From positions 2,685,501 through 2,749,500 of the forward strand of contig JAQGDQ010000003.1 in assembly GCA_030141605.1 (NCBI GenBank): a DNA stretch of 64,000 nt, in the 5' to 3' direction. This document shows positions 45,501 to 56,300 of this stretch, piece by piece. The position numbers were made by a program, and so were the translations under genes. The DNA comes from Tubiluchus corallicola (lineage: Eukaryota > Priapulida > Priapulimorpha > Priapulimorphida > Tubiluchidae). The notes below the pieces were generated by a model. The model saw nothing but the letters and a program-made list of their open reading frames with translations. It made no database searches and was not told where the DNA came from. Position 1 is the first letter of the stretch, and each line of letters starts with the position of its first letter.

Positions 45501-48390
45501 TAGTATGCAGAAAGCTCAACAAGTTAAGCTACCTACTCAACAACTGCGACAATAAATAAACTTCGTTAGACAGTCTTGCCAAATAAAATGAATCCTATTA
45601 GTGTAACTCAGGAATCTTAATCACAGTTTTGATAAGGACGCGAACTAATAAAAGCGCTCACGACACCCCTGGGTAATATTTCGAGAAACTTGAAATGTGA
45701 TCTGACTTCTTACGGGTATGCATGTAGGCAGTCTCCTACGCCCGCATTACTACTTCATGGGCAGTCTAAGTCTAAATGTTGCAGTACTCAAAACCCACCT
45801 AAGTGTCCAACAGAAGCACGAACCACGATTTCGTTTACTTATATACAACACAAACAAACAGAATGGGCTGAGTAAAATTAGGTTAATGAGTGGCTGCATT
45901 TGGTACGACTCTTTACAAAAAGTTAAGAGTTGGCTAAAAAACAAATGCATGACATGTAGAGCCATTAATGCATGCATGGATAAGAACTCAGTCAAGAGCT
46001 TTAATAATACTGGAAAATTAGCTAACTTCTGTTTACATTGCAGTTCCAGCATTTTTTACGCGGCTCAGGCTTTTGTTTGAGTAGTACGCTTTAATAAGCG
46101 TGAGTGGTACAAAGTGCGAGCAGCAAGAGTGAAAAGAGAAAGTAAACAAGTGAAGTCTTGACATAAGTTCGAATGCTAAAAACAACATCTGAGGCGCATG
46201 CGCAGTTATAGAGTTCTATCAGGTCTCACAAGATTCAGTACACGAATTTCGAGATTTGTATGCCATGAGTTGTAGCACCGAGTTAATTTTGTCATCAAAA
46301 CAAAAGCTAAAAGAAAATTACGTGGAAACTTCAACGTTTCTTTTGTTTTGACGTTGTCAAAAACGACCGCATGCACAAGAACTTAGAAAACTTTCAATCC
46401 TGGCAGAAATAGCAAATACGTGTATATGTACACAGTACACACATTCTATATAGGTGAACAAATGCTGCAGAAAGGCCAGATAAAGAAAAGAACTCACTAT
46501 CAGTGAAAATGCATACAATATTCATGCAAATAATTAAGCCTACAAGCACGAAATAACCTAAAAGATAGGGAAAAATAAGTGGAAGTATTGATGAAAAATA
46601 TTTTTTAATGAGCCGACTTAGCCATTCTATATGTGTGATTTTGCGACACATGGCTAACATCATAGTTTATATTTAAAAAGTTACTGTTGAAGAGCAGGTT
46701 GACAGTATAATTATAGTTAATTAAATGATTTTTCGAAGAACATCGTGTCAATTGGAATAACGTCAATATTCTAAATGCAAATAATGCAATGCACCAGGCG
46801 ATGCGGGTTATCCGCGGTTGAGAAAATTTGCGACGTTAACTTTGTGAATAGCAAACCAGTTTTTCCTGCTCTTCTACAAACTTAATTTTATTATATGAAA
46901 CGCCAATGAAGTAGTTTTCCGCACTTAAAAGTTAATTTTCCAGGTTTTTATCTTGTAGTATAATTGGGTCATTGCGTTGAATGTACAAGAAATAGTTGCA
47001 CGCGTTTTTGTTTGTCCGTTTGTTTGTTTGCTGATGCATGAAGTAAGCGAGGCAAGTTTTATTAGCTTATTTTTTCGGCAATTCGAGCTCCGCTGGAACG
47101 ATCTTCTCTGACACAATTTCATAAATTTAGGCTTTTCTACTAGGCCGAAAATCGATGACATGGCCTGGCCTTTTCTGGATTTGAATGTAGTGAAAACGCA
47201 TACGCATAAAGGAGTTCTAATTCATCAAAAGTGTGAAACGAACCAAAAGATTCAGAAGCAAAAGGAAACTTTCCTTCGTCATGCAAACAAAGTTTATGCT
47301 AGAAGTGCTACACACTTACTTTGCAAAATGGCGTGTACTAAATCAATCTAAAGTCAGGCAAAATCATATATATATATATATATAAATACATGTAACGAGA
47401 TTTTTTTTCTCTACAATATCAGACTAGGCTAAACGCACACAAAAATCACCTATTATATTGCTTAGACTTAACTATGTGTATCGTATTAGTAAATTCCAAA
47501 ACATAACTGCAGAATTTTAAAAATAGCGCATGATTAATGACAGTCAAGTTATCAAGCGTTATCAAGCGTGAGTTTTACTGAACTTAGTATGGAGGAGTGG
47601 TGTTATCCAATAACAAGAGTTAATGTTTATACTGCGTGCTCAGGATGAAAATTATGATCACACAAACTAGACACATTATCCCGATAATAGTCATTGACTT
47701 AGCTGCTGTCTTAGCAAACACAAAGTTTTCGCTCTGTTTAAGTAGCTTAGGTTCCATTAAAACCTCGACCAGAAGACGAAGCGGTGATCAATTTGAGTGG
47801 ACTCATATTTGTCGTAGTGCCTGGCTGCCACACTGACAAACGCTTTCAAGACAGCCTTGGCTCTGAGCTATGTGTAGAGTCTATTTTTGGCATCTCTTAA
47901 TGCTTTTCCGTCAACCAATCATATGGTTGCATTCGCGGCAAGCCCACTTTACGTCGCATGTCTACGACAGTAGTCCCGCTTTACACTTGATGCAAAAATC
48001 ATCTTTTCAAAAAAACTGGTGTATGCAATACTTACATTTTACCATAAATTACAGTCATCATCACCTCATAAAAGAGGACTTAACTGGCACTTGCGGTTGC
48101 AAAAATGATAGTTTCTTAATTTAGTCAATAACCCTGCTACCGATGTAGTTTCTCCTGATGGGTGTTTAATCAGTGTGCGTCATGTACATGTATGATTTGT
48201 CACCAGTAATTTATTGTGCTGACTTGATTGAACATAAATAAATAAATGAATATACAAATCAGTGAAAATTATCTGATCGCATGATCCACAATGAAAGTAA
48301 CACATATTAGATGACAATTATTGTTATCTAATATGTGTTACTTTCATTGTGGATCATGCGATCAGATAATTTTCACTGATTTGAATATTC

Positions 48391-48428
<38 letters not shown>

Positions 48429-48912
48429 ACTCTCACTGCAGCTAGCTTCATTATTATTAATATTTAGGGAGTCCCTGCTATTTAATATACATATACTTTT
48501 GCATTTATAAAGTCCCAATGAGAACCCTTTGTAAAAGTATTGCTGACTTTGCTCTTCACTGTGGGCTACAAATGTAAACAAACTCAAAAGTCTATAATTA
48601 TATTGCTTTTAAAGTGAACAGAAAAGTCATAAAATTATTTTTATATCATTAATTGTTAAATTAAGCATGCTCTAATATTTTGTTCAGACTATTGTTTACA
48701 AGAAGTGGAAAATGTTTTCAGATTTTGCTTTCATACCTGTGCGGATCGTAATGTGCATATTTTTGCCAATCTTCCTTGTTGCTCCTGTAGTTGGTCATCA
48801 CGGCCTGGACGTAGTCCACATCCACGTCATCTTTGTCAAATTCCTTCCGAAGAACCGCCCGCAGTTCATCCAACGAATGAGGTACTATTACGCTCGTTTT
48901 ATTAAAATTCAT
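29204..48912 (-). CDS. CDO1: Cysteine dioxygenase type 1, five coding exons
   Basis: Exons on the minus strand: 48912-48737, 37399-37282, 36348-36234, 29870-29701, 29257-29204. They total 633 nt (210 residues; human CDO1 has 200), all GT-AG and in phase. The enzyme is a cytosolic non-haem iron cupin that oxidises L-cysteine with O2 to cysteine sulfinate, feeding taurine/hypotaurine and sulfate formation. Iron ligands His88, His90 and His142 are present, as are the Cys95-Tyr159 pair that forms the thioether cofactor in animal enzymes, the Arg62 expected to bind the substrate carboxylate, and Cys166. All are shifted by exactly two positions from the mammalian numbering. The last exon (NCPSAAES...) is the least conserved part. 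Intron 1 is about 11.3 kb. The ATG at 48912 is the first after an in-frame TAA. Confidence 0.95.
29701..29870 (-). CDS. CDO1: CDO1 exon 4 (third iron His and crosslink Tyr)
   Basis: 170 nt, residues 137-193, acceptor TTTTTCAG, donor GTGAGT. Contains SIGLHRIEN (His142), SLHLYSPP (Tyr159) and [11 protein letters not shown], the most diagnostic CDO1 segment. Confidence 0.96.
31163..31206. repeat. Compound (TA)(CA)(CGCA) microsatellite
   Basis: Short TA run passing into ACACAC and then GCAC/GCGC repeats, in CDO1 intron 3. Confidence 0.85.
33652..33713. repeat. 32-bp direct duplication
   Basis: ACAAGAAAACGATTATA occurs at 33654 and again 32 bases on at 33686, with similar following sequence (GGAATGTAAT versus TGAATATATT). 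Confidence 0.75.
36234..36348 (-). CDS. CDO1: CDO1 exon 3
   Basis: 115 nt, residues 99-137, acceptor TACGTAG, donor GTATGC, ending in phase 1. Encodes the cupin strand [11 protein letters not shown] and ends AYIN, one residue before the conserved DSIGLHR. Confidence 0.94.
36510..36633. repeat. (GT)n microsatellite, 124 bp
   Basis: An uninterrupted TG run of about 60 bases, then a TG tract with CG interruptions (GCGTGCGTGCGTG). It lies in CDO1 intron 2, 162 bases upstream (in transcript sense) of exon 3, where it appears as (CA)n and ends far enough away not to replace the splice site. Confidence 0.95.
37282..37399 (-). CDS. CDO1: CDO1 exon 2 (iron-binding HxH and crosslink Cys)
   Basis: 118 nt from acceptor CTACTGCAG to donor GTACGT, residues 59-98. 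Carries [12 protein letters not shown] and [14 protein letters not shown], which holds His88, His90 and Cys95. Confidence 0.95.
37690..37785. repeat. Imperfect CAC/ACC trinucleotide repeat
   Basis: Runs such as CACCACCAGCAGTACCAGC and CACCATCATCAACACC at the end of CDO1 intron 1, about 290 bases before exon 2 in transcript sense. A reading frame through it is His-rich but has no gene context, so it is scored as a repeat. Confidence 0.75.
38941..39204. repeat. Diverged tandem pair, about 144-bp period
   Basis: Copies at 38941-39060 and 39086-39204. Shared landmarks in order: TCGCRACGGATMGTCA, TCGACGGAGTAGGATT-like, GATTTGGCA/ATTTGCCA, and AATTCWAGATGGCRGCGWTAACATCATTT. The copies are clearly related but old. 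May be a fragment of a dispersed element. Confidence 0.75.
41448..42515. repeat. Strongly diverged minisatellite, period about 19-20 bp
   Basis: Dozens of imperfect units resembling TCATGGCTTTAGTTGCCAG follow one another, for example TTATAGCTTTAGTTGCCAAG, TCATGGCTTCAATTTCTGG and CTATGGTTTCAGTTTCCAAG around 41800-41890. Unit boundaries drift and some units are replaced by unrelated sequence. No reading frame spans it. Confidence 0.8.
44229..44296. repeat. 34-bp direct duplication
   Basis: TTATTACACAAGTTACATAC at 44230 recurs 34 bases later as TTATTACACAAGTTACACAC, followed in both cases by ATTTACA. Confidence 0.8.
44578..44664. repeat. Inverted repeat with 26-bp arms
   Basis: GTTTATACTGCTGGTAATAT.. 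(44578-44603) and its reverse complement (44639-44664) differ at two positions and flank 35 bases. It could be a MITE remnant or a hairpin; no target-site duplication is evident. Confidence 0.85.
48242..48396. repeat. 155-bp near-perfect palindrome
   Basis: The centre is at 48319. Arms 48242-48318 and 48320-48396 pair throughout, except for mismatches at 48254/48384 and 48313/48325. The loop is at most a few bases. A TA tract (48395-48423) follows directly. Lies in CDO1 intron 1, about 340 bases from exon 1. Confidence 0.95.
48395..48426. repeat. (TA)n microsatellite
   Basis: About 30 bases of alternating TA beginning inside the last two bases of the palindrome. Similar TA tracts occur at 35729-35744 and 47365-47384. 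Confidence 0.9.
48737..48912 (-). CDS. CDO1: CDO1 exon 1
   Basis: Residues 1-58 and two bases of codon 59. Matches the CDO1 N-terminus in pattern (Px[20 protein letters not shown]). Donor GTATGA. Just before the ATG the minus strand reads CCTTCGTTCCGCAG/GCC, a good 3' splice site, so the 5' UTR may itself be spliced. Confidence 0.93.
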
Positions 48913-49124
48913 GGCCTGCGGAACGAAGGTTTTTTAGCTAATCAGTGCAGAGAAAGAGATGAACTGCCGGTCAGTGGTTCAAGTTTTTTCTCCTCGGCGT
49001 CCTCGCTTCCTGGTTGCTCTCAGACAACTTTTCACACGTTAAAGTTTCGCGCTACTAAGCAGCCTCACTACACTACGATCCTCCGCGTATTCTGGGCTAA
49101 GTTTTGTTTTGTCATCTGACTGAA

Positions 49125-49142
49125 TGACGTCAGTCACGTGAC
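49125..49142. promoter_or_regulatory. CRE followed by CLEAR/E-box palindrome
   Basis: TGACGTCA (49125-49132) is a consensus CREB/ATF site. GTCACGTGAC (49133-49142) is the full CLEAR/M-box palindrome bound by MITF/TFE and USF-type bHLH-LZ factors. They abut with no gap, about 215 bases before the CDO1 start codon. Both are symmetric, so they could serve either gene. Confidence 0.55.
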
Positions 49143-49159
49143 TTATCTTCAGTCGGCTA

Positions 49160-49193
49160 TATTTATAGCTACCGTTGCTCTCTTACCCGCCCC
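49160..49193 (-). promoter_or_regulatory. Candidate CDO1 core promoter
   Basis: On the minus strand GGGGCGGG (49193-49186, a GC box) is followed by TATAAATA (49167-49160). A start site would be expected near 49130-49135, giving a leader of roughly 220 bases, possibly spliced at the acceptor just before the ATG. Confidence 0.4.
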
Positions 49194-50007
49194 GGTACGT
49201 TAGCTGCTAACTAGTTTTTATCTTTCAAATAGCAATTTGCTTCTTGATGGTTGGCAGAAAACAAGAAATTGAATTACGAAAGACCACAAAATAAAAAAAT
49301 ACAGTAGGCCTAAACCACATAAAAAAATCCACTCTGTGTGACAATAGAACTTTAATAAGCTTATTCTAATTTTTAAACACAGAAGTAATATAATCATAAC
49401 AACGCTGCACATGGCTGTCCAAAAACTATTGTGTTTTCTTAAATTTGAGCTCTGCTACATTATTTTCGTTACTGTAGAGAATTTATTTGACAGAATACAC
49501 ATACATTTATGCAAAAAAGAATTCTCCATTTGCAGAGCATTGTAATACAAATAGTTATTAAATCAGATAATCACTGCAACTTGATATTTCTTATACTGTT
49601 GAATGGGGTAGCTAAACGCTGATGTCCTATAATGTGAATGACAGGGAGCGAGAGCTTGAATAAGGAAATCCTAATAGGTCATTCCGTATCAGATTACCGA
49701 GTGGTCCACAGGTAGCCTTCTCAAATTTCCTTGAAAATATTATCAAAAATACCTTTAAAAATGACGTTTTAAGATATTAATAAGTCAGGCACTAGAAAGA
49801 ATTTAAGTGAGTTGACACGGAATGACCCCGAGGTTTTTTGTTTAGATGCACAAATAATTTGTAAGATTTTATTTTTTGCTTCCAAGGAAAACTAATTAAT
49901 TATAAAGAACTAGCCATTGTATTTAATCATAGTGGCTTCCTTCATGAGCAATGACTTGTGAACTCGACCATGTGGGACAGAGAACTTAATTCTTACTTTG
50001 TCCTGCA

Positions 50008-50156
50008 GCAGCGACAACGACGACGAGAACGACAATGACAACGAGGACAACAACCTACAATGACAACATCAACACCAACAAAAACATCAACGGCAGTGAC
50101 AACAACAACACGCAGAAAAGTAAAATAATCAACATTACTAACAACAACTAATAACA
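50008..50156. repeat. CAA/CGA-rich low-complexity tract
   Basis: Imperfect GACAACGACGACGAGAACGAC passing into ACAACAACA-type repeats, just upstream of the MAP7-family gene. A similar short ACAACAACA run precedes the PEAK-like start codon (4672-4690). Confidence 0.8.
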
Positions 50157-50225
50157 AATACCACTAAGTGGCGCTACCGTGTAGCCGCCTAAAAAAATTC
50201 AGGTAAAGCCGTTCTATAGAGTACC

Positions 50226-50233
50226 TATAAAGG
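50226..50233 (+). promoter_or_regulatory. Candidate TATA box of the MAP7-family gene
   Basis: TATAAAGG about 100 bases before the ATG at 50332, so a 5' UTR of about 75 bases. A splice-acceptor-like TTTGCTGTCATAG at 50299-50311 leaves open a spliced leader exon instead. Confidence 0.3.
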
Positions 50234-50331
50234 ACTCTACCGCTCTACCGTTCAGAGCCTGTTAGCGCCGCGTAACGGCAGTTCACGCAATTATTTTATT
50301 TGCTGTCATAGGATCATTACTGTGAACAAAA

Positions 50332-50374
50332 ATGGCTGATCAGAAAGAAAATTTCGTCAATCCAGAAGAAAATG
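50332..50374 (+). CDS. MAP7: MAP7-like exon 1 (start codon)
   Basis: Encodes MADQKENFVNPEEN and ends in phase 1 at donor GTAAGA, matching the phase of exon 2 ten kilobases away. The link to exon 2 rests on phase, position and lack of another partner. Confidence 0.55.
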
Positions 50375-53300
50375 GTAAGAAAGGTATACGTGGTAGAATA
50401 TGTTATTGCTAATTTAACCATTTTGAACTAAGCTGTTACATTTTCACTCAAATATAAGATAGCCCAAAATAATACAAAATCAAGATAGGGGTAAACAGAA
50501 ATTTGTATCAGTCATTGTATGACATCGTACTTCGTAGGTAGGAGTTGTGAGGTTGTACTGTGTATTTCCCTGAAGCGCTCTACTGATGCATTTTAATGTG
50601 TTTGTGCAATTTCTTTGGCTTTTTCATTGTCTATCTGTTTTTGGAGATAAATATAAGTGAATTGCTGCCTTTAATATTAAATTTAAAGTAAGTTGTACAT
50701 TTTTTGCTGTATAGCGGCCTACTTGTCTAGTTTAGAGTAGACAGATAAATAGATGGACATTAAATTTTAGTTATCTTCATAATGCCCCTGTGCAACATAC
50801 ATGTAATACTGTGTCATTACAAAAGCTGGTACATTTTAGTGTCTCTGCACAAACTCAATCAATAGCAAACAAATGAAAAAAGTCCATGTAGAAGCAATCA
50901 TAATAAACTACTGCTATGAAGCCCATGTTTTTTATGTTTCAAAGTTGTTGTTTTTGCAGTATAGTACTTAGTGTTTTAGTAATTCATTGTGCAGCTGGTA
51001 TTATAGACTGACAATTTATTGTAAAAAAAAACTCTTGGCGTGGCAAACAGTGTTAAACACTTTGATGATATTCCTTAATTATTGTGCATTATGGACAAGG
51101 CGAAAGCTGGTGGTATCAGTGTGGCAAAATTGGTACTGTTACAGGGAGACAGCATAATAAGATTTGCTGTATATCATTTTTGAACTATTTCATGTAAGTA
51201 GACCTACTGCTATAGCTAACGTGAGTCTGTAACTGCTTGCATCTAAATATACTGAAATAACTGAGTCCTCTATGTCATTAAAACATTCTGACTGAGACAG
51301 TCCTGTGAGGCATTTTTCAAAAGAGACTTCATTCTTATGGAACAAATTTGAAAGCATTTTAGGAACTCTTGGTCAGAACTGCTTAGAGCCTAGAGGCCTA
51401 GGCCACTTTGTAACTTTGTAAGCTTTTGATGCTTTTGCACTCGTTAAGGATTTCTCTTGCCATTATTAGCGTATGCAAAGCTGTCTTAGTCAATGTGTAC
51501 TCTTGTACTGGGAAGTTCTTGCTATGTAATATTTCTGTAACTATCAATCTGTTTACTACAACCAATCATGTAATAGTATCATACATGTACTTGTCATTAC
51601 AGATCATTCAACCTGGCAGAATTTTGATTAGGCTGATTCATTTCTGTATTTGTTCAGATTATAAACTTAATCATTGTATTTGTGACAGCTGGTGACAGTG
51701 GTTGAAGTCTAGATACAGTTTGTTGTGATATTTTTAATTGCTAGAGTGCTATTGCATTTGATTAACTTTTAAGAAATGTGACTGAATCGGTTATTTACAG
51801 TAGTAATAGATCTTCAACTCATTATAGGTATGAAGCCCTTTCAGGAATTTCCAGGTCAATTTAGTGCTCTTGGCGAATCTTTGGCAGAATTCTTACCAGC
51901 CTTCAGTTTTCTTTAAAATCTTGATCTTACCAGCCAACAGTTGCATTGCCAGCAGTCTTCAGAATTAAGTGCTAAATAAAGTACTAAACAGCATAATTAA
52001 TGCCCATTTAATTGCAGCCAGTTTGCAATTAAATTGGCCCTACAATTCAAGCCACTTTGAGTATATTCACTGCATTTAGCTATGTTGATTGCTTAATAAT
52101 TATTAGGCATACTTTGGCATGTGCCTATCAGTGGTTATTGATTATTATATTGATTCCTTTAGAACACATACTTTTCAGCTGATACTTTCACAGGAAAATT
52201 ACCTGTAATTTGTGTAGTTGTGGCTGTTGCCCACTGCTAACAAAGTGTTCTGCTTGAGGTAGTAGCATGGTTGTTATAAGGTAAATTGTAAGCTGGCAAC
52301 ATAATTATAATTTGAACAAAAATGGACAAACAACATACTAGCTGCAGTGAGTTTTTTGGAGCTATTCTTTGGCACTTAAACCTTATGTTAACAAGATGGT
52401 GTGACTTGAGCTGTGGACTTGATGTCCTAGATTGAAATGGTATAGTTCTTATTTTGGAAAATTGTCACCAAGCAGTGTCAGATTAGTTTATGTAATAAAT
52501 AACAATCAGTCAGATGTTCCAGTCTGTGTCCTCTCCTGTCTGTGTTGTCGCATCTGGGACAATGTTGAAAATTGATATACAGATATTTACTAATTCAGCT
52601 GTAATAGGTAAGTATAATCTATATTCTATGTAAAAAGTGCTTAATTCCTTGTGTTTCATAGAGACAATGCAGTTTTGTGAAGTGCAAGAATGAGTCCATA
52701 AATGCAATTGCCCAATTTTTAAGTGAAGCTCAGTCTTTCACAAGTTTTTATATAATGTTTTCTTGCATTTTAAATATGTGATTTTTGGACAACTTTTGCT
52801 TTGGAAGTGTCACATTTAAATAGCTTACTTATGGAGATACTAACATTGTAAACACTTCACCATATAAAAATAACTTGATGCACATTTTAACTAGTATTTC
52901 ATAGAAACGAATATTCGGTTGATATGATAGATTCAAAGACTTTATGTACATTATTTTATAAATAAGCATGAATTTTGTTAAATTAATAATTCAACAAATT
53001 AGGCTTTTCTGTATGTAGTGTTTGAACACAGTGAACAAAGAGCATTAAGTCAAATAGTCGTAGGTTACAATTTATCCCATCTTTGTGAGAGGCACCTGTG
53101 GTCTGGATAGGGATTAGGTTGTCAAGCTTTGCACAGGTACATTACTGCTGGATTAGAAATTTTAATCAATAACCAGGTGTATACATGTAGATGCAGTTAG
53201 TAGTGTGGTGTAACTCTGGATGACTCATTAAATCCGTTCCTAGTTTTTACCATGAGATTAACTGTTTTGCATTTTTATTGAAGCTGGCTTTATTTTTACT

Positions 53301-56300
53301 GTTTTGACATCAAGTGTGATTACAGTTGTGCCTTACATACATATAATCTGTTACACTTCTGATTTAATTAAATTTGAATCTTGTTGAATAATCACTCCTT
53401 CAAGCTCTTTTACTTAGTGTTAGTAGGATTTGTTATGGCATATTGTGTAAATCGAAGCAAGAATTTCTCATAATTTGGCATTTGCTGTACTCGCATGTCT
53501 TAGCCTTTAGATGTTATATAACATAATTTACTTTTTTGTACGTGCATATTTTACAAATTTGTTGAAAAATTGCAGTTATACCTGTTGCTTGCATATAAAT
53601 GTTGCTGAGACCTGTTTATTGTAAACTAAACTTTGATTTGCTTCATGAAATAAATGAGTAAAACTTATAATTTAACAAAAAAAACAAGTATTTTCCAAAC
53701 CTTATTTTACAACGTTGTCTGGAAATTTGGTAGTATACAACATGAACATGTTATACCAGCATATCATTTTAGGGATGTAGAATTTGTGGATTGTGAGCTA
53801 TGTCAGTTAAAAACTATGTTGACTATGTTTGAATGTAGAAGCAGGCCATCAGCCTAAGGTGGTAAACTCAATTGGGAAATAAATGCTAAACAGAATAAAT
53901 TCAGATATCCCGTAGCTAGTTTTCTATGTCCATAGAGATTCAGTTTTGTTGCGTTCTGTAAGTTGACACTATATTCACAACTTGACTGAGTCAGTATGGC
54001 AACAGCTTGTGCATAGATCAGGCAAAAGTCTGTTCTCCTACCTGCAGTCTTGTAATCCTGAGATTTCATACATGATATGGCTACAAGAACTTGAGCACAT
54101 TCTGTAGTAGTAAATGCTTGTAGTAGCAAATGATAAACAATAAGTGTGTTTGATTAATCAAGAAATTTGCTGGATTCTGGTAATAAAAATCATAAAGCAT
54201 AAAATTTGTTACTTGTAACTTCACAAGTCTTATGTTTGAATATGTTTGGTGGGTCATCATTGCAATTAAATGTTATATATGAACATCCATTTTCTTTTGA
54301 TGAGTGTTGTGGCATTGCATTACATTTAGTCCATGTTTTATTGTACTACATCTATACTAAAATTGTGAAATCACATAATTAATATTAAACAGTTTTTGTA
54401 CATGTACTTGAAAAATATTAGGTCTATTTTAGTCTTAATTTTCATGAAATCCAAAAAATTTTCATAATTGCTTTTTTATTATGAGCAGTAATCAATAATA
54501 ATTTTATTAGCAGACGTTTTAAAAATTCTGGAATGGCATGTTTTTCGAACGTACCATGGATGATAATATTAATAAAGGCAGTATTGACAAGTACGTAAAT
54601 GGAATTGGGTGAGGTTTTTGCAGGGTCAACATTTCCAGACAGAAGTAAAATTAAACTTTGCCATAACAACTAAGTCCCTGTTAACATGTATCTTGGTTGC
54701 ATACATTGTGGCACGTGCCTTTGTTGAACTTGTACGTATTTACCATATGTACTTTAGGTTATATGTTTAACATTTTTTGGTCTTTGGCATTGCTGACAGG
54801 CAATGATACCTGTCTATGGCAGGAAGGTAATTATCATCTATTGGTTGTCAAGGCTTATAATTCCTGTAATCACACATCTACAATAATCACAGTTCATTAC
54901 ATGTTGTCACATGTCATAATGTATGCTGTTCTGCTTGACAAATTCCACTTTGACTCAGTTCTTAAAGGGTAATACCAGAAGCCTAGAATATGCAGCTGTG
55001 ATGAAGAACTCCTCTAGTGTCTATGACAAATTTGATGACTACAAGTCCGGCTTGTATATTTAATTCATCTGTGCACGAATAACTTTTGTACATTGATTTC
55101 TGACTTTATTATGCATGCCACACATACTGCCATTTGACCATTCCTTATAACCTGGATAAGTGCCATCCAGCAAGATAGTTAGAGCATCTGCCAAATGGGA
55201 ATCCATGCCTTTGGAAATTTTAGTTATTCTGACAAAGTTCTATAATTGTTTGTTTTTAATTGAGGATGTGATACACACATGATTGTAATTCAGTTAGTGG
55301 AAGCTATTATCAAAGTCAGATGCTTTATGAGAAGTCTAAAAATCTTGCCAACTGAGTTGAATGTCCATTCAAATCTGGCCAGTATTTGGCTAGAATTGAA
55401 TGACGATGTCACTTTTAGATCTGCTTCTGTCTTGTTAGCACTTAATAAAGTTGTGCCAGTAAACTTAATGGAGCATTAGGATATGTCTGATGGAAGCTGG
55501 TCACCTGGCAAATTTAAATTGTCAACAAAGGTACTGTTGCCATGGTACATTTACCAATTGGCACTGTGTTTTATCAACCTCATTTCAGTTTTTTTAGATG
55601 GTGTCGCTTGTTTTTCCCTGTTTTAAGTATGTTAGGATGACTTGAATTCATGGTATGTCTACTCTCAAAAGCTTAATTGCTACTGTAATAATATGATATA
55701 ATAATGCAAATTTGCCAACTATTTTTATTGTTTTTTTATTCTATGTTTTGTGATCGGCTTGTATTTTTCTATGTTAAATGCAACATTAGTGATCAGTCAC
55801 TGACCATGGCCAGTTCTTGGCTGAAAAATTGAAGGAACGCCTATCAGGGTTTTTTGATTTAGTAAATGGATGAGTGACCACCGAAAAAACTGCTTCTAGG
55901 TTGTTTCACCTGCCATAGCCAGCAGCCAGCTATTTCACCCTTGAGGAAGGATGTATATGTATGCTTTCAAACATGGCAGGACAACTCTCACTTTACCCTC
56001 TCATGACTCCCATCGCTAGTGATCTTTCTTGAACGCCTTGCTGTTGATTGTTGCATTTCGGTTTGCGGAATATTGAATTACAATATGTATTGTGTTTTTT
56101 ACCCTGTGTTATTGTCCTTGTCTTAGTGTCACTGACTTATTTGTGTGCAGAGAAAGAATATTGATAGTCAATAAATTATGAGGCAGTCTTGCAATATTGT
56201 TTTGTTTTAAACCTAATTACCAGATAAACCCCACGTGTTTGTCATGCAGCATTCCGTTGCGTAACATTCGTTTCATAATTACGTATATAATTTACTGTAA

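Larger units (their letters stand above)
37400..48736. other. CDO1 intron 1
   Basis: About 11.3 kb. Carries the diverged duplication at 38.9-39.2 kb, the roughly 20-bp minisatellite at 41.4-42.5 kb, inverted repeats at 44.6 and 48.3 kb and TA tracts at 47365-47384 and 48395-48423. No nested gene is supported on either strand. Confidence 0.55.
48913..50331. other. Divergent CDO1/MAP7 intergenic region
   Basis: The 1.4 kb between the two start codons holds the CDO1 promoter elements at 49.1-49.2 kb, AT-rich unique sequence at 49.2-49.98 kb, a CAA/CGA low-complexity stretch at 50.0-50.16 kb and a candidate MAP7 promoter at 50.2 kb. No coding sequence is seen. Confidence 0.6.

Noticed and set aside
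45690-46080. Overlapping open frames on both strands
   Set aside because: Three frames are open over the same 300 bases through lack of stops; none shows a motif or codon pattern of a real gene.
47636-48124. Open frames on the plus strand near 47.6-48.1 kb
   Set aside because: Composition looks random and no family motif or splice-linked partner is seen; the region lies within CDO1 intron 1.
54790-54830. Possible micro-exon (TGACAG/GCAATG...GGAAG/GTAATT) in MAP7-like intron 1
   Set aside because: Exon 1 and exon 2 already join in phase without it, and it matches no known MAP7 sequence; splice motifs of this strength arise by chance.
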